A program made the position numbers and the translations under genes. Under the pieces are notes generated by a model, which saw only the letters and a list, made by a program, of their open reading frames with translations, was not told the DNA's origin and ran no database searches. This document shows positions 11,038 through 21,621 of a DNA stretch of 64,000 nucleotides, one piece after another; the stretch's first letter is position 1; each line of letters opens with the position of its first letter. The DNA comes from [Mycobacterium] zoologicum (GTDB lineage: Bacteria > Actinomycetota > Actinomycetes > Mycobacteriales > Mycobacteriaceae). Where the stretch lies: NCBI RefSeq assembly GCF_020172665.1, contig NZ_CP083985.1:3986711-4050710 (forward strand), written 5' to 3'.

Positions 11038-12465
11038 TCAGTCCTCGCGGCGGCGCCGCCGGCGGCCCTCGCCGGGTACGGTCTGCAGCCGGGCCAGCAA
11101 CTCGGCGACCGACTGACCGCCGGTGCTGGGCTCGCCATCGGTGACCGCCTCGGCACCGGTGGAATGCCGCGCCGACGCGGGCGGGGGGCTGGCGAGTCGG
11201 GGCGCGGGAACGGGTTCGGGGGCCGGCTCCGCTACGGGCGCCGGTGTGGGCTCGGGTGCGGCGTGGCTGCCGGGCGACTCGACCGACTCGGCCGAGTGCC
11301 GGGATTCGGCCCGACGGCGACCGCCCGTCCCTTCCGCTGCAGACGGACCCGAGTGACGACCGTGCCGCGACGGGGTCTCGGCGTCCGGTTCTTTGGCGCC
11401 GTGCCGACCGGAGTCCCCGTGCCGACTGGACTCCACCGGTGTGGCCGAGGACCAATTGCTGCCCGGCGTGCCAGGTGGAAGCCACTCCCCTTCCGCGCCA
11501 ACGGGTTTCCAGGACGGCTCCGACTTGGGCGCTGGCGCGGCAGTCGGTGTGGGCACCGGCGCTGCCGGTGCGGCCCACGGCTGCGGCGGTGGCGGCTGCT
11601 GCGGCGGTGGCGGCGGCGGTTCGGGCTCGCGGTGCTGCTCCGGGGCGACGAACGGTTGCGCCGGTTGTGCCCAGCGGCCTGCGTTGGGTTGCGGCTGTTG
11701 AGGATGCGGCGGTTTCTGGGAGGGCATCTGAGGCTCGTCCGCAGCCCGGTGATGCGCCCCTCGCGGTGTCGGTGGCTGCTGGGGCGGCTGGTGGGGCTGG
11801 TGGGGCTGGGGTGTTGAGGGCATCGGGATCGCCCCGGTCGGTATCCGCACTTCCGGAACGTCGATGATCGGGTGCTCGGACGTCTTGGTGACCGCGTCCT
11901 CGGGGTAGAACGACGCGGTGGCCGGCGCCGGTCGGGCACCGGTGACCGCCTCGGAGCCGGTGCGCGCCCAGTCGCTGTAGGCGCGAATGGTCGTGCGCCC
12001 AGAAGACTCGGTCTCCAGCGCCGGCCGGTGACTCAGGTCGGCGTCGAAGAGGATCTCCAGATTCGTCCGCAACGCCGACAATTCGGTCCGCAACGCCGCA
12101 ACCTCGTCGGCGGCCTGGGCCCGCAACTCCGACGCCAGTTCGCGGCGCAGTTGCGACTCCACCGTCAGCTCATACTCCCGGCGCGCCGAGATCTCACGGT
12201 CGAGCTGCAGGTCGTAGACCAGCTTGAGATCACGCGCCCGGGCCTGGTCCACATCGCTTTGCCGTCGATAGATCACCGACACGAACGCGGAGGCGACCGC
12301 CGCCCACAGTGCCACGATGACCGCGAGCTTGAGCAGCTCCACCCGACTGGTGAACACCAGTGCCGAACTCGCCGCGATCGCGAGTATCAGCAACGCGGTC
12401 AACAACGTCCAGCCCGGCCTGCGACCACCACGCCGACCCGGGGCGCGGGACAGGACCGAATTCAT
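11038..12465 (-). CDS. Membrane protein with coiled coil and long proline/alanine-rich tail (Rv3604c type)
   Basis: The 475-residue protein starts at ATG 12465. Residues about 18-66 hold two hydrophobic segments (WTLLTALLILAIAASSALV and LAVIVALWAAVASAFVSVI). About 70-140 is charged and predicted coiled coil. Residues 190-475 are low-complexity, with runs of Pro, Gln, Ala, Ser and Arg, ending in an arginine cluster GRRRRRRED. The long tail is probably cytoplasmic and disordered. The family is conserved in mycobacteria beside the folate genes, but no function is recognised. Its place in the fol/pan run suggests cotranscription, not a role in either pathway. Confidence 0.85.
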   Translation of the reverse strand: MNSVLSRAPGRRGGRRPGWTLLTALLILAIAASSALVFTSRVELLKLAVIVALWAAVASAFVSVIYRRQSDVDQARARDLKLVYDLQLDREISARREYELTVESQLRRELASELRAQAADEVAALRTELSALRTNLEILFDADLSHRPALETESSGRTTIRAYSDWARTGSEAVTGARPAPATASFYPEDAVTKTSEHPIIDVPEVRIPTGAIPMPSTPQPHQPHQPPQQPPTPRGAHHRAADEPQMPSQKPPHPQQPQPNAGRWAQPAQPFVAPEQHREPEPPPPPPQQPPPPQPWAAPAAPVPTPTAAPAPKSEPSWKPVGAEGEWLPPGTPGSNWSSATPVESSRHGDSGRHGAKEPDAETPSRHGRHSGPSAAEGTGGRRRAESRHSAESVESPGSHAAPEPTPAPVAEPAPEPVPAPRLASPPPASARHSTGAEAVTDGEPSTGGQSVAELLARLQTVPGEGRRRRRRED

Positions 12466-12570
12466 CTGCGCCGCCCCACCTCGTCGCTTCGTCGCGTCAC
12501 GCCACCGGCCCGCATTGCCCGACTGTACCTGGACAAAGTCAATCCGCGTGTCGCCTGACTCCGGCGATTC

Positions 12571-13056
12571 TCACCCGGTTTGATTTCCGTTCACCGGCCC
12601 CGAGGTGCCGGAATCCTCGGGGGACTTGCAACAGTTCTGCAGCCACAGCGCGGCCGCGAGCAAAGCCAGCGCGCTGGCCGCGGCGACCACAGCACCGCCG
12701 GTGTCCTCGGCGGCGACACGTAGCACGGACCGCTGCCGCAGCAGGAAGCACAGCACCCCGGCCCAGAAACCCAGCACCAGCGCCCCCACCCAGGCCGACG
12801 CCTTGGCGACCACCACGGTGCGCGCAACTGCCAGCGGATGCAGCCGCCCCGGCCCGTAGCCGATGTCGCCGTCGTCGATCCTGGTCCGCACGTAGCGGCC
12901 CCAGCCGACCTCGGCGACCGCTGCCACCAGCAGCGAAATCCCGGTCCAGACGGTGATCGGCGGGAACCATCGATACACCTGCTCGACCGCCAGGTAGCTG
13001 ATCACGGCCACCACGGCCGCGGCGGCGGCGACGTCGCGGCCGCGAGTCGGGCCCAT
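12571..13056 (-). CDS. DUF3180 membrane protein (Rv3605c type)
   Basis: The 161-residue protein has four hydrophobic segments at about 8-25, 33-50, 78-105 and 120-142, with a short polar tail containing NCCKSPEDSG. It starts at ATG 13056, sharing bases with the folK stop (TGATG), so it is translationally coupled to folate synthesis genes. DUF3180 proteins follow folK in many actinobacteria; their function is unknown. A 105-bp gap separates it from the next gene downstream. Confidence 0.9.
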   Translation of the reverse strand: MGPTRGRDVAAAAAVVAVISYLAVEQVYRWFPPITVWTGISLLVAAVAEVGWGRYVRTRIDDGDIGYGPGRLHPLAVARTVVVAKASAWVGALVLGFWAGVLCFLLRQRSVLRVAAEDTGGAVVAAASALALLAAALWLQNCCKSPEDSGTSGPVNGNQTG

Positions 13057-13586
13057 CAGCGGTCACCGGCCGGGTGCAGCACCAGCTCGGTCAGCCGCAG
13101 CGAGTCGCGGTCGGCGGGTTCCAGCTCGGCCAGCAGACCGGCCACCGGGCATCGTCGTCCCGCCACCGTCAGTTCGGCGTCCGGCTCGATCTGCAGCCAC
13201 GGCACCATCACGAACGCGCGCAGGTGCGCCAGCGGATGCGGCAGGGTCAGCGTGCTGTCCCGGGACAGCAGTTCCGGTTCGCCGGGCTCGCGGCAGCTGA
13301 TCACGTCGATGTCCAGGGTGCGCGGGCCCCAGCGTTCGCCGCGCACCCGGTCGGCCGCCTGCTCGAGTTCGTGGGCCCGGCGCAGCCAGCCGGGACCGTC
13401 GGTGGCGGAATCTTCGACGACCAGTGCCGCGTTGAGGAAGCGGCCCTGATCGACCACGCCCCAGGCCTCGGTCTCATACACCGGCGACACCGCGCGCACC
13501 GCCGCTCCGAAGCCGTCGACCGCGGACTGCAGCCGGGCCAGCCGGTCGCCGAGATTGGAGCCGATGGACAGCACCGCTTGCGTCAT
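13056..13586 (-). CDS. folK: 6-hydroxymethyl-7,8-dihydropterin pyrophosphokinase
   Basis: The 176-residue HPPK transfers pyrophosphate from ATP to hydroxymethyl-dihydropterin. The signature [12 protein letters not shown] near residue 85-96 carries the Asp pair that binds magnesium, and [12 protein letters not shown] near residue 115 is the second conserved region. It begins ATG 13586, overlapping the folB stop as ATGA, and ends overlapping the DUF3180 start. Confidence 0.97.
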   Translation of the reverse strand: MTQAVLSIGSNLGDRLARLQSAVDGFGAAVRAVSPVYETEAWGVVDQGRFLNAALVVEDSATDGPGWLRRAHELEQAADRVRGERWGPRTLDIDVISCREPGEPELLSRDSTLTLPHPLAHLRAFVMVPWLQIEPDAELTVAGRRCPVAGLLAELEPADRDSLRLTELVLHPAGDR

Positions 13587-13972
13587 GCCGGGATCACCGT
13601 GCCGCGCCGGTCACGCCGGGAGCGCCGCGCCACCACCGCGACGTCGTCGAAGGTGAGCGGGATCGGGGCGTGTGGTTTGTGCAGCGTGACCTCCACGGCC
13701 TGCACCCGGTCATCGGCCATCACCTCCTCGGCGATCTCGGCGGCGACGGTCTCGATGAGATCGCGTGCCGGGCCGGCGATGATGTCCGCGGCACGCTGGG
13801 CCAGCACCCCGTAGTCATAGGTGTCGGCCAGAGCGTCGCTGGCGGCGGCCGGTGCCAGATCCATCCAGACGGTGATGTCGACGACGAAGTCCTGGCCGTC
13901 GGCCCGCTCGTGGCCGAAGACGCCGTGGTTGCCACGAACCTTCAAGCCGCGCAACTCGATCCGGTCAGTCAT
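13583..13972 (-). CDS. folB: Dihydroneopterin aldolase
   Basis: The 129-residue enzyme converts dihydroneopterin to hydroxymethyl-dihydropterin and glycolaldehyde. The start ATG 13972 ([18 protein letters not shown]) is chosen because the family begins here; it lies 8 nt inside the end of folP. Glu in [10 protein letters not shown] and the conserved Lys in [10 protein letters not shown] near residue 100 match the active site of the family. It overlaps folK by 4 nt. Confidence 0.96.
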   Translation of the reverse strand: MTDRIELRGLKVRGNHGVFGHERADGQDFVVDITVWMDLAPAAASDALADTYDYGVLAQRAADIIAGPARDLIETVAAEIAEEVMADDRVQAVEVTLHKPHAPIPLTFDDVAVVARRSRRDRRGTVIPA

Positions 13973-14801
13973 CGCTGACGCCTCCTTGACTCCAAGCCTC
14001 CAGGACCCGCAATGCGTCGACCGAGGCCCGCACGTCGTGCACGCGCACACCCCAGGCGCCGTGCAATCCGGCCAGCGCCGAGATCACCGCGGTGGCGGTC
14101 TCGCGCTCGGCCGGGGGCCGGGGCGCGCCGTCGGCCCCGGACAGCAGCGTACCGAGGAACCGCTTGCGGGAGGCCCCGACAAGCACCGGAATGCCGGTGC
14201 CCACCAGTTGCGGCAGCGCGTGTAGCAGGGTCCAATTGTGTTGCGCTGTCTTGGCAAAACCCAGACCGGGATCGAGAATCAGGTTCGCCGGGTCCACTCC
14301 GGCGGCCACCGCGGCGTCGACGGCGGCCAGCAGGTCCGCCCGGACCTCGGTGGCGACGTCGCGGTAGTCGGGTACCCGATGCGGGTCCCCGGGATCCACC
14401 GGCCGCCAGTGCATCAGCACCCACCGGGCACCCGAGGAGGCCAGCAGTGGCGCCATCGCCGGGTCGGCCCGGCCGCCGGAGACGTCATTGACGATCCGGG
14501 CGCCGCAGTCCAGCGCAGCCCGGGCCACGTCGGCGTTCATCGTGTCGATGCTGACAGTTATCCCTTGGGCAGCAAGGGCTTTGACGACCGGAACCACCCG
14601 CTGGGCTTCGGCCTGCGGATCGACACGCACGGCACCGGGCCGGGTCGACTCACCGCCGACATCGATGATCGCCGCGCCCGCCGCCGCCAGTGCCGCACCG
14701 TGCTCGACGGCACGATCAGCGCTGAGATAACTCCCGCCATCGGAGAACGAGTCGGCGGTGACGTTGACCACCCCGACGATCTGGACGCGGGTCGGGCTCA
14801 C
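13965..14801 (-). CDS. folP: Dihydropteroate synthase
   Basis: The 278-residue TIM-barrel enzyme joins p-aminobenzoate to hydroxymethyl-dihydropterin pyrophosphate and is the sulfonamide target. Visible blocks are [31 protein letters not shown] and LDPGLGFAK, then GASRKRF and RVHDVRA. The start is GTG 14801, overlapping the folE stop as GTGA and matching the FolP1 N-terminus. Longer upstream reading is folE sequence in another frame. It overlaps folB by 8 nt. Confidence 0.97.
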   Translation of the reverse strand: MSPTRVQIVGVVNVTADSFSDGGSYLSADRAVEHGAALAAAGAAIIDVGGESTRPGAVRVDPQAEAQRVVPVVKALAAQGITVSIDTMNADVARAALDCGARIVNDVSGGRADPAMAPLLASSGARWVLMHWRPVDPGDPHRVPDYRDVATEVRADLLAAVDAAVAAGVDPANLILDPGLGFAKTAQHNWTLLHALPQLVGTGIPVLVGASRKRFLGTLLSGADGAPRPPAERETATAVISALAGLHGAWGVRVHDVRASVDALRVLEAWSQGGVSDD

Positions 14802-15400
14802 CTGCGCCGAATGAGTTCCAGGGCTTCGGCGCGCGATGCGCTGTCGGTTTTGAACTGGCCCCGAACCGCCGAAGTCGTGGTGACCGCACCGGGTTTGCGC
14901 ACCCCGCGCATCGCCATGCACAGGTGCTCGGCCTCGACCACCACGATCACTCCGCGCGGGTTGAGTTTGCGCATCAGGGCGTCGGCGACCTGCGCGGTCA
15001 GCCGCTCCTGCACCTGCGGCCGCTTGGCGTACATGTCGACGACCCGCGCCAGTTTGGACAGACCGGTGATCCGGCCGTCGTAGCCGGGGATGTAGCCGAC
15101 GTGCGCGACACCGTGGAACGCCACCAGGTGGTGCTCACAGGTCGAGTACATCGGGATGTCTTTGACGATCACCAGCTCTTCGTGCTGTTCGTCGAACGTC
15201 GTCTCCAGCACGGTGTCCGGGTCGGTGTAGAGCCCGGCGAACATCTCCCGGTAGGCCCGGGCGACCCGCGCCGGGGTGTCGAGCAGGCCCGGCCGATCCG
15301 GATTCTCGCCGACGGCGAACAGCAGCTCACGCACGGCGGCCTCGGCGCGCGCCTGATCGAAGACCGTCGACGTCGGCGTCGACATCACGTTCTCAGTCAC
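14798..15400 (-). CDS. folE: GTP cyclohydrolase I
   Basis: The 200-residue enzyme opens GTP to dihydroneopterin triphosphate, the first step of folate synthesis. The zinc ligands are in [13 protein letters not shown] and [11 protein letters not shown]. The start is taken as GTG 15400, which overlaps the ftsH stop by 8 nt; ATG 15385 five codons later is possible. The product ends at the GTGA overlap with folP. The order ftsH-folE-folP-folB-folK is that of Rv3610c-Rv3606c. Confidence 0.96.
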   Translation of the reverse strand: MTENVMSTPTSTVFDQARAEAAVRELLFAVGENPDRPGLLDTPARVARAYREMFAGLYTDPDTVLETTFDEQHEELVIVKDIPMYSTCEHHLVAFHGVAHVGYIPGYDGRITGLSKLARVVDMYAKRPQVQERLTAQVADALMRKLNPRGVIVVVEAEHLCMAMRGVRKPGAVTTTSAVRGQFKTDSASRAEALELIRRR

Positions 15401-17693
15401 CGGAGGGCTTCTCCGGTTCACCGGACGGGCCGGGGTAGGGCTGCGGCTGATACGGCGGATAGTGCTGGGCGGGCGGGTAACCACTGGGCGGCCAGTGCTG
15501 CGGCGGATACCAGTAACCGCCCTGCTGCGGTGGCTGCTGCTGTGGCGGCTGCTGTGGCGGCGGCCAGCCGGGTGCATGCCAGCCCGCCGGGGCACCGTAG
15601 TCGGGGCCGGGCGCAGCGCCGTTGCCGCCCCCGTTGGGCGAGCCGTTGGCCTGAGTCGACACCGCGTCACGAGAGGCCTGGGCGATGGCGGCCTTGAACG
15701 CCGGCTCGGGCTGCTGCTGCGGCCAGGGCTCACCGCGCTCGATGGCCAGCTCGCCGGGGGTCTTGATCGGCGGCTTGTCGGACGGCACCCGGCCACCGAA
15801 GTCGTCGAACGCGGTCAGTCGAGGCCGCTTGGTCACCTCTCCGAAGATCCTCTCCAGGTCGGCGCGGTGCAGCGTCTCCTTCTCCAGCAGTTCGCCCGCC
15901 AGCACGTCGAGGACGTCGCGGTACTCGGTGAGGATCTCCCAGGCCTCGGTGTGCGCGGCCTCGATCAGCTTGCGCACTTCGTCGTCGATGTCGCGGGCCA
16001 CCTCGTGGGAGTAGTCGGGCTGGGTGCCCATCGCGCGCCCGACGAACGGATCGCCGTGGTCGCTGCCGTAGCGCACCGCACCGAGCTTCGCGCTCATGCC
16101 GTATTCGGTGACCATGGCGCGCGCCACCGCGGTGGCCTTCTCGATGTCGGAGACCGCGCCGGTGGTCGGCTCGCGGAACACCAACTCCTCGGCCGCGCGC
16201 CCACCCATCGCGAAGACCAGCTGGGCGATCATCTCCGAACGGGTGCGCAGGCCCTTGTCCTCCTCGGGCACGGCCACCGCGTGCCCGCCGGTGCGGCCGC
16301 GGGCCAGGATCGTCACCTTGTAGACCGGATCGATGTCGGGCATCGCCCACGCCGCCAGGGTGTGGCCGCCCTCGTGATAGGCGGTGATCTTCTTCTCGTG
16401 CTCGCTGATGATCCGGCCCTTGCGCCGGGGCCCGCCGATCACCCGGTCGACGGCCTCTTCCAGCGCGGCAGCGGTGATCACGGTGCCGTTCTCCCGCGCG
16501 GTGAGCAGCGCCGCCTCGTTGATGACGTTGGCCAGATCCGCACCGGACATACCGACGGTGCGCTTGGCCAGCCCGTCCAGGTCGGCGTCCGGCCCGATCG
16601 GCTTGCCGGCCGAATGCACCCGCAGCACGGCGCGACGGCCGGCGATGTCGGGGTTGGTGACCGGGATCTGGCGATCGAAACGACCGGGCCGCAGCAGCGC
16701 CGGGTCGAGGATGTCCGGCCGGTTGGTGGCCGCGATGAGGATGACCCCGGCTCGCTCACCGAAGCCGTCCATCTCCACCAGCAGCTGGTTGAGCGTCTGC
16801 TCGCGCTCGTCGTGGCCGCCGCCCATTCCGGCGCCGCGCTGCCGGCCCACGGCGTCGATCTCGTCGACGAAGATGATGCACGGACTGTTCTGTTTGGCCT
16901 GTTCGAACAGGTCGCGCACCCGGGAGGCGCCGACCCCGACGAACATCTCGACGAAGTCCGAGCCGGAGATGGTGAAGAACGGCACCCCGGCCTCACCGGC
17001 CACCGCACGGGCCAGCAACGTCTTACCGGTGCCGGGCGGACCGTAGAGCAGCACGCCCTTGGGGATCTTGGCGCCCAGCGCCTGGTACCGGCTGGGGTTC
17101 TGCAGGAAGTCCTTGATCTCGTAGAGCTCCTCGACCGCCTCGTCGACGCCGGCGACGTCGGCGAAGGTGGTCTTGGGCATGTCCTTGCCGAGTTGCTTGG
17201 CCTTGGACTTGCCCATCCCGAATCCCATTCGGGCGCCGCCCTGCATCCGGGAGAACATCACGAACAGCCCGATCAGCAGCAGCATCGGCAGCATGTAGAT
17301 CAGCAGTGAACCGAGCACGCTGCCCTGGTTGACGACGGTGTTGATCTCGGCTTTCTTGCTCATCAGCGCGGTGTAGAGCGGTACGGCGTACCCGGTCGGG
17401 TACTTGGTGATCAGCTTGTCGACCTGCTCGGACTTCTCCGCCCGGCCGGACTTCGACGCACCGGAGGACACGTCCACGCTGGTGATCGGATCCTTCAGGG
17501 TCAGCCGCAGCTGCTGTTCCCGGTCGTCGATCTGGGCGCTTTTGACGTTGCCCTGGTGGATCTGGGACACCGCGACGGAGGTGTCGACGGGCTTGTATCC
17601 GCGGGTGTCGTCACTGAAATAGAAGAAGGACCAGCCGAGCAGCAGGACCACTGCGATCGCGGTGATGGTGCGGATGACGTTTTTGCGATTCAT
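15393..17693 (-). CDS. ftsH: FtsH, membrane AAA+ zinc protease
   Basis: The 766-residue protease degrades membrane and short-lived proteins. TM1 is about 9-26, a periplasmic domain follows (27-125), TM2 is about 128-148, and the AAA domain has Walker A GPPGTGKT at 218-225. The zinc site HEGGH is at 440-444. Residues about 660-766 are a Gly/Pro/Gln/Tyr-rich tail that varies among mycobacteria. The start ATG 17693 (MNRKNV) is the family start; an upstream in-frame opening is discarded. It heads the folate run and is divergent from ephA across 98 bp. Confidence 0.98.
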   Translation of the reverse strand: MNRKNVIRTITAIAVVLLLGWSFFYFSDDTRGYKPVDTSVAVSQIHQGNVKSAQIDDREQQLRLTLKDPITSVDVSSGASKSGRAEKSEQVDKLITKYPTGYAVPLYTALMSKKAEINTVVNQGSVLGSLLIYMLPMLLLIGLFVMFSRMQGGARMGFGMGKSKAKQLGKDMPKTTFADVAGVDEAVEELYEIKDFLQNPSRYQALGAKIPKGVLLYGPPGTGKTLLARAVAGEAGVPFFTISGSDFVEMFVGVGASRVRDLFEQAKQNSPCIIFVDEIDAVGRQRGAGMGGGHDEREQTLNQLLVEMDGFGERAGVILIAATNRPDILDPALLRPGRFDRQIPVTNPDIAGRRAVLRVHSAGKPIGPDADLDGLAKRTVGMSGADLANVINEAALLTARENGTVITAAALEEAVDRVIGGPRRKGRIISEHEKKITAYHEGGHTLAAWAMPDIDPVYKVTILARGRTGGHAVAVPEEDKGLRTRSEMIAQLVFAMGGRAAEELVFREPTTGAVSDIEKATAVARAMVTEYGMSAKLGAVRYGSDHGDPFVGRAMGTQPDYSHEVARDIDDEVRKLIEAAHTEAWEILTEYRDVLDVLAGELLEKETLHRADLERIFGEVTKRPRLTAFDDFGGRVPSDKPPIKTPGELAIERGEPWPQQQPEPAFKAAIAQASRDAVSTQANGSPNGGGNGAAPGPDYGAPAGWHAPGWPPPQQPPQQQPPQQGGYWYPPQHWPPSGYPPAQHYPPYQPQPYPGPSGEPEKPSGD

Positions 17694-17791
17694 CAGACAT
17701 CGGCCGTTAGCGGCCAAATCCTTCCAATACATGCAGCTGGGCAAGTTCAGGTTACCGTCCACCCTCGACAGCGGGTGGATTCGGTGAGACG

Positions 17792-18763
17792 GTGGCCACC
17801 GTGACCCAGCGTCTTGTGGAAACCAACGGCGTGACCCTGCGGGTCACCGAGGCCGGTGAACGCAACGGGCCCAGTGCTCCGGTCGTCCTGTTGGCACACG
17901 GATTCCCGGAGCTGGCCTACTCGTGGCGGCATCAGATCCCGGTGCTGGCCGACGCCGGCTTCCATGTGCTGGCCCCCGATCAGCGGGGCTACGGCGGTTC
18001 GTCGCGGCCGGAGGACATCGCCGCCTACGACATCCACGCGCTGACCGGGGATCTGGTCGGCCTGCTCGACGACGTCGGGGCCGACCGTGCCATCTGGATC
18101 GGCCACGACTGGGGAGCGCCGGTGGTGTGGAACGCCGCTCTGCTGCACCCCGACCGGGTGGCAGCGGTCGCGGCACTGAGCGTGCCCCCGACACCGCGGC
18201 CTCAGCAGCGGCCGACCCAGGCGTGGCGGCAGCTGTTCGGCGACAACTTCTTCTACATCCTGTACTTCCAGCAGCCAGGTGTCGCCGACGCCGAACTCGA
18301 CGCAGACCCGGCCCGCACCATGCGCCGCATGCTGGGCAGCCTGAGCCCCACCGACAAGGCCGCGGCGCTGCGGATGGTGGCCCCCGGACCGGAGGGCTTC
18401 ATCGATCGGCTGGCCGAGCCCGACCGGCTGCCGGGCTGGATCAGCCAGGCAGAGGTGGACCACTACGTCGACACCTTCGCCCGGACCGGCTTCACCGGGG
18501 GACTGAACTGGTATCGCAACTTCGACCGCAACTGGGAGACCACCGCGCACCTGGCCGGTGCGACCATCGATGTGCCGGCGTTGTTCATTGCCGGAACCGC
18601 CGATCCGGTGCTGTCGTTCACCCGCCGCGATCGGGCCACCGAGGTGGCAGGAGGGCCGTACCGCGAAGTGCTCATCGAAGGAGCGGGTCATTGGCTGCAA
18701 CAGGAACGTCCCGACGAGGTGAACGCGGAACTGCTGGAGTTCCTCAGCGGGGTTCGGCTGTGA
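17792..18763 (+). CDS. ephA: Epoxide hydrolase EphA type (alpha/beta hydrolase)
   Basis: The 323-residue hydrolase opens epoxides with water. HGFPE at 36-40 is the oxyanion-hole motif, Asp106 in GHDWG is the nucleophile and His in [11 protein letters not shown] near residue 302 is the base. Tyrosines in the cap ([10 protein letters not shown]) fit the epoxide-activating pair. The start is GTG 17792; GTG 17801 is also possible. It overlaps the next gene as GTGA, the order of Rv3617-Rv3618. Confidence 0.93.
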   Translation: MATVTQRLVETNGVTLRVTEAGERNGPSAPVVLLAHGFPELAYSWRHQIPVLADAGFHVLAPDQRGYGGSSRPEDIAAYDIHALTGDLVGLLDDVGADRAIWIGHDWGAPVVWNAALLHPDRVAAVAALSVPPTPRPQQRPTQAWRQLFGDNFFYILYFQQPGVADAELDADPARTMRRMLGSLSPTDKAAALRMVAPGPEGFIDRLAEPDRLPGWISQAEVDHYVDTFARTGFTGGLNWYRNFDRNWETTAHLAGATIDVPALFIAGTADPVLSFTRRDRATEVAGGPYREVLIEGAGHWLQQERPDEVNAELLEFLSGVRL

Positions 18764-19944
18764 AGCCGCTGCGGTTCGGGGTGTTCATCACCCCGTTCCA
18801 CGCGTTGGGCCAATCACCCACCGTCGCACTGGAATACGACCTGGAACGGGTCGTCGCGCTGGATCGGCTCGGGTTCGACGAGGCCTGGTTCGGCGAACAC
18901 CACTCCGGAGGGTACGAGCTGATCGCCTGCCCCGAGGTGTTCATCGCGGCGGCCGCCGAGCGCACCAAGCACATCCGGCTGGGCACCGGGGTGGTCTCGC
19001 TGCCCTATCACCACCCGCTGATGGTGGCCGACCGCTGGGTGCTGCTGGATCATCTGACCCGGGGCCGGGTGATGTTCGGCGCCGGCCCGGGTGCACTGCC
19101 CACCGACGCCCACATGATGGGTATCGACCCGGTCGAGCAGCGCCGGATGATGCAGGAGTCCTTGGAGGCGATCCTGGCGCTGTTCCGGGCCGAACCGGGT
19201 GAACTCGTCACCCGGTACTCGGATTGGTTCACCCTGCGTGATGCGGCGCTGCACATCCGACCCTACACCTGGCCGTATCCGGAGATCTCCTGCGCGGCAA
19301 TGGTTTCCCCGTCCGGCCCACGACTGGCCGGCGCGCTGGGCACATCGCTGCTGTCGCTGTCGATGTCGGTGCCCGGCGGTTTCGCCGCGGTGGAGACGGC
19401 TTGGGAGGTGGTGCGCGATCAGGCCGCCAAGGCCGGGCGTGACGAACCGGACCGGGGCGACTGGCGGGTGCTGAGCATCATGCACGTCGCCGACACCCGC
19501 GAGCAGGCGATCGCCGACTGCACCTACGGCCTGCAGGATTTCGCGAACTATTTCGGGGCGGCCGGATTCGTCCCCTTGGCCAGCGAAGTCGAAGGCTCAC
19601 CGCAGACGCCCGCCGAGTTCGTGGAGGCCTACGCCGCCGCCGGCAGCGCCTGCATCGGCACCCCCGACGACGCGATCGCCCACATCGCCGACCTGCTCGA
19701 GCGCTCCGGCGGGTTCGGCACCCTGCTGTTCCTGGGCCACGACTGGGCCTCGCCGGAGGCCACCTATCACAGCTATGAACTGTTGGCCCGCAAGGTTATT
19801 CCGCACTTCAAGGGTCAGCTCACCGCGCCCCGGGCATCACACGAATGGGCCAGGGGAATGCGCGACACGCTCTTCGGCCGCGCCGGTCAGGCGATCCAGA
19901 ACGTCATCGTCGAGCACATCTCAGAGCAGGACCGCAAACCGTAG
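18760..19944 (+). CDS. Luciferase-like flavin-dependent monooxygenase (Rv3618 type)
   Basis: The 394-residue bacterial-luciferase-family oxidoreductase has a TIM barrel. It opens with [16 protein letters not shown], followed by DEAWFGEHHSGG, the conserved histidine pair of the family, and RLGTGVVSLPYHHPL. The start is GTG 18760, overlapping the ephA stop, so both enzymes are made together and may act on the same oxidised lipid or ketone. FMN or F420 use cannot be decided from the sequence. The substrate is unknown. Confidence 0.9.
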   Translation: MKPLRFGVFITPFHALGQSPTVALEYDLERVVALDRLGFDEAWFGEHHSGGYELIACPEVFIAAAAERTKHIRLGTGVVSLPYHHPLMVADRWVLLDHLTRGRVMFGAGPGALPTDAHMMGIDPVEQRRMMQESLEAILALFRAEPGELVTRYSDWFTLRDAALHIRPYTWPYPEISCAAMVSPSGPRLAGALGTSLLSLSMSVPGGFAAVETAWEVVRDQAAKAGRDEPDRGDWRVLSIMHVADTREQAIADCTYGLQDFANYFGAAGFVPLASEVEGSPQTPAEFVEAYAAAGSACIGTPDDAIAHIADLLERSGGFGTLLFLGHDWASPEATYHSYELLARKVIPHFKGQLTAPRASHEWARGMRDTLFGRAGQAIQNVIVEHISEQDRKP

Positions 19945-19951
19945 TGCCGGC

Positions 19952-20806
19952 TCAGGGCTTGGGGAACGCGCCGGCGTCGTAGAGCTGTTGCGACCATCCG
20001 CCCACCAGCTCGACCAGTTCAACCAGGTCGTCGCCGAGGTTGGCCACGATCGGGGCACAGACCGTGTCGGTGGCCACCTCGATCGCCTCGCGGGCGGCCT
20101 GTCCGGCCTCGGTGATCACGCCGCCGCGCGCCAGGCCCCGTTCGGCCAGTCGCGCCTCACCGGCGTCCAGATCCTCATCGCTGAACGCTCGGGACCGCAC
20201 GTAGCTGCGTGGCGCCAGCCCCCGGTAGAGCTCGGTGAGCAAACCGATCTGTGGCCCGTCGAAACCCGCTGAGGCCCAAGCGTTCACGTGCCCGTCTCCG
20301 CGATACTCCCGCAGCTGGTCGGCCAGTTGCCAGGCCTGGGCCAGCGGGTCGTCGGGCAGCCCCTCGGCGACCAGTCCGGCGAACAGCGGCTTGCCGGCCA
20401 CCGCCAGACCGTCGACGGCGCGGTGCAGCAGCACCAGCGCGCGGTCCAGGCCGTCCGGGGCGGCGCCGAGAACCCGGCGCAGCTGGGCCAGCGAGCCCTG
20501 CGCGCGGGCCGCCCGCAGGCTCGCCGCGTCGGTGAGCGTCCAGCCGTACTGGACCGCCGGCACCACGACGGCGGGGTTGAACACCCCGAACGTCGCCGCG
20601 ATCACCTCGCCGGGCGCCTGGCCCAGGGCCGCACCGCGACTGCAGAAGTAGGCCGGACCATCCGGCAGTTCGACGTCACCGGACTTGCCGGGGCTGGGCC
20701 GAAACCCCAACGCGGCGTAACCGCTGTGACACTCCGGGGCGAAGTACACCTGCCCGGCGAAGGCCTCGATGGCACGGGACAGTTCTCTCGACGCTGCGGC
20801 GCTCAT
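19952..20806 (-). CDS. SCO6745-like protein
   Basis: The 284-residue protein starts at ATG 20806. It resembles the actinobacterial SCO6745 family: an N-terminal helical region with FAPECHSGYAALGF, a middle helical part, and a C-terminal winged-helix-like stretch (DAGEARLAERGLARGGVITEAG) seen in MarR-like folds. No signal or membrane segment is present. It converges on the luciferase-like gene with 7 nt between and is divergent from lpqG. In M. tuberculosis an ESX/PE/PPE cassette occupies this gap; here it does not. Function unknown. Confidence 0.75.
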   Translation of the reverse strand: MSAAASRELSRAIEAFAGQVYFAPECHSGYAALGFRPSPGKSGDVELPDGPAYFCSRGAALGQAPGEVIAATFGVFNPAVVVPAVQYGWTLTDAASLRAARAQGSLAQLRRVLGAAPDGLDRALVLLHRAVDGLAVAGKPLFAGLVAEGLPDDPLAQAWQLADQLREYRGDGHVNAWASAGFDGPQIGLLTELYRGLAPRSYVRSRAFSDEDLDAGEARLAERGLARGGVITEAGQAAREAIEVATDTVCAPIVANLGDDLVELVELVGGWSQQLYDAGAFPKP

Positions 20807-20869
20807 CCGACCAGTGTGCCGCACCGATCTTCCCCGGCGTCGCCGGTCGGCTCCGCTAGGGTGCCAGGC

Positions 20870-21616
20870 ATGCCCACATGCAGCGCGCAGAAGCTTCTCC
20901 GCTGGTCGACGACGTTGGCTCTGGCCGGTCTGACAACCGTCGCAATAGCCGGGTGCGACTCGCAACCCGGCGGTGCCGTGGAGGCGGCCCGCCAGGTCAC
21001 CGTTGTCGGCGAGGGTGAAGTGCAGGGTGTTCCGGACACGCTGACCGCCGAGGCCGGTATCGAGTTCGTCGCCGGTGACGTCACCAGTGCGATGAACCAG
21101 ACCGGCGAGCGCCAGCAGGCCGTGATCGACGCCCTGATCGACGCCGGGGTGGACCGCAAGGACATCAGCACCACCCAGGTCAGCCTGCAGCCGCAGTACG
21201 GCAGCAGCCCCGAGCCGGGCGGCTCATCGAACATCACCGGCTACCGCGCAAGCAACACGATCCGGGTCAAGGTGGAGCGGGATTCTGCGTCGCAGGTGCT
21301 GGCCGTCATCGTGCGAGCCGGCGGGGACGCCACTCGGATCAACACCGTCAGCTACTCCATCGAAGACGATTCACAGCTCGTCAAGGGTGCCCGCGAGCGG
21401 GCCTTCAACGACGCCAAGGACCGCGCCGAGCAGTACGCGAACCTGTCCGGCCTGCGACTGGGCAAGGTGATCGCGATCTCCGAGGTGGCCGGGGCGACTC
21501 CGCCGCCCATGCCGGTGGGTATGCCGATGCCCCGCGCGATGGCCGCCGCGCCTCCGATGGAGCCCGGCCAGCAGACCGTGAGCTTCTCGGTGACCGCGAC
21601 CTGGGAACTCGGCTAA
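20870..21616 (+). CDS. lpqG: Lipoprotein LpqG, SIMPL (DUF541) domain
   Basis: The 248-residue product starts at ATG 20870. The signal peptide ends in lipobox AIAGC with Cys29, so it is membrane-anchored outside the cell. Residues about 40-248 form a SIMPL/DUF541 domain (VTVVGEGEVQGVPDTLTAE at its start and QTVSFSVTATWEL at its end). A Pro/Met-rich loop lies near residue 215-228. The role of the family is unknown. It is the Rv3623 orthologue and converges on hpt with 5 nt between stops. Confidence 0.92.
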   Translation: MPTCSAQKLLRWSTTLALAGLTTVAIAGCDSQPGGAVEAARQVTVVGEGEVQGVPDTLTAEAGIEFVAGDVTSAMNQTGERQQAVIDALIDAGVDRKDISTTQVSLQPQYGSSPEPGGSSNITGYRASNTIRVKVERDSASQVLAVIVRAGGDATRINTVSYSIEDDSQLVKGARERAFNDAKDRAEQYANLSGLRLGKVIAISEVAGATPPPMPVGMPMPRAMAAAPPMEPGQQTVSFSVTATWELG

Positions 21617-21621
21617 AAGCT

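Noticed and set aside
11150..11900. Overlapping Gly/Arg-rich frames opposite the Rv3604c-like gene
   Set aside because: They are antisense images of its Pro/Ala/Gln-rich tail.
15462..17309. 615-codon frame antisense to ftsH
   Set aside because: Shadow of ftsH; no start context and no recognisable domain.
17694..17762. N-terminal extension of FtsH
   Set aside because: The family starts at MNRKNV followed at once by the first membrane helix; the extension lies in the ftsH-ephA promoter region.
19945..20869. Remnants of the ESX/PE/PPE cassette found here in M. tuberculosis
   Set aside because: The interval is filled by the SCO6745-like gene; no esx or PE/PPE sequence is visible.
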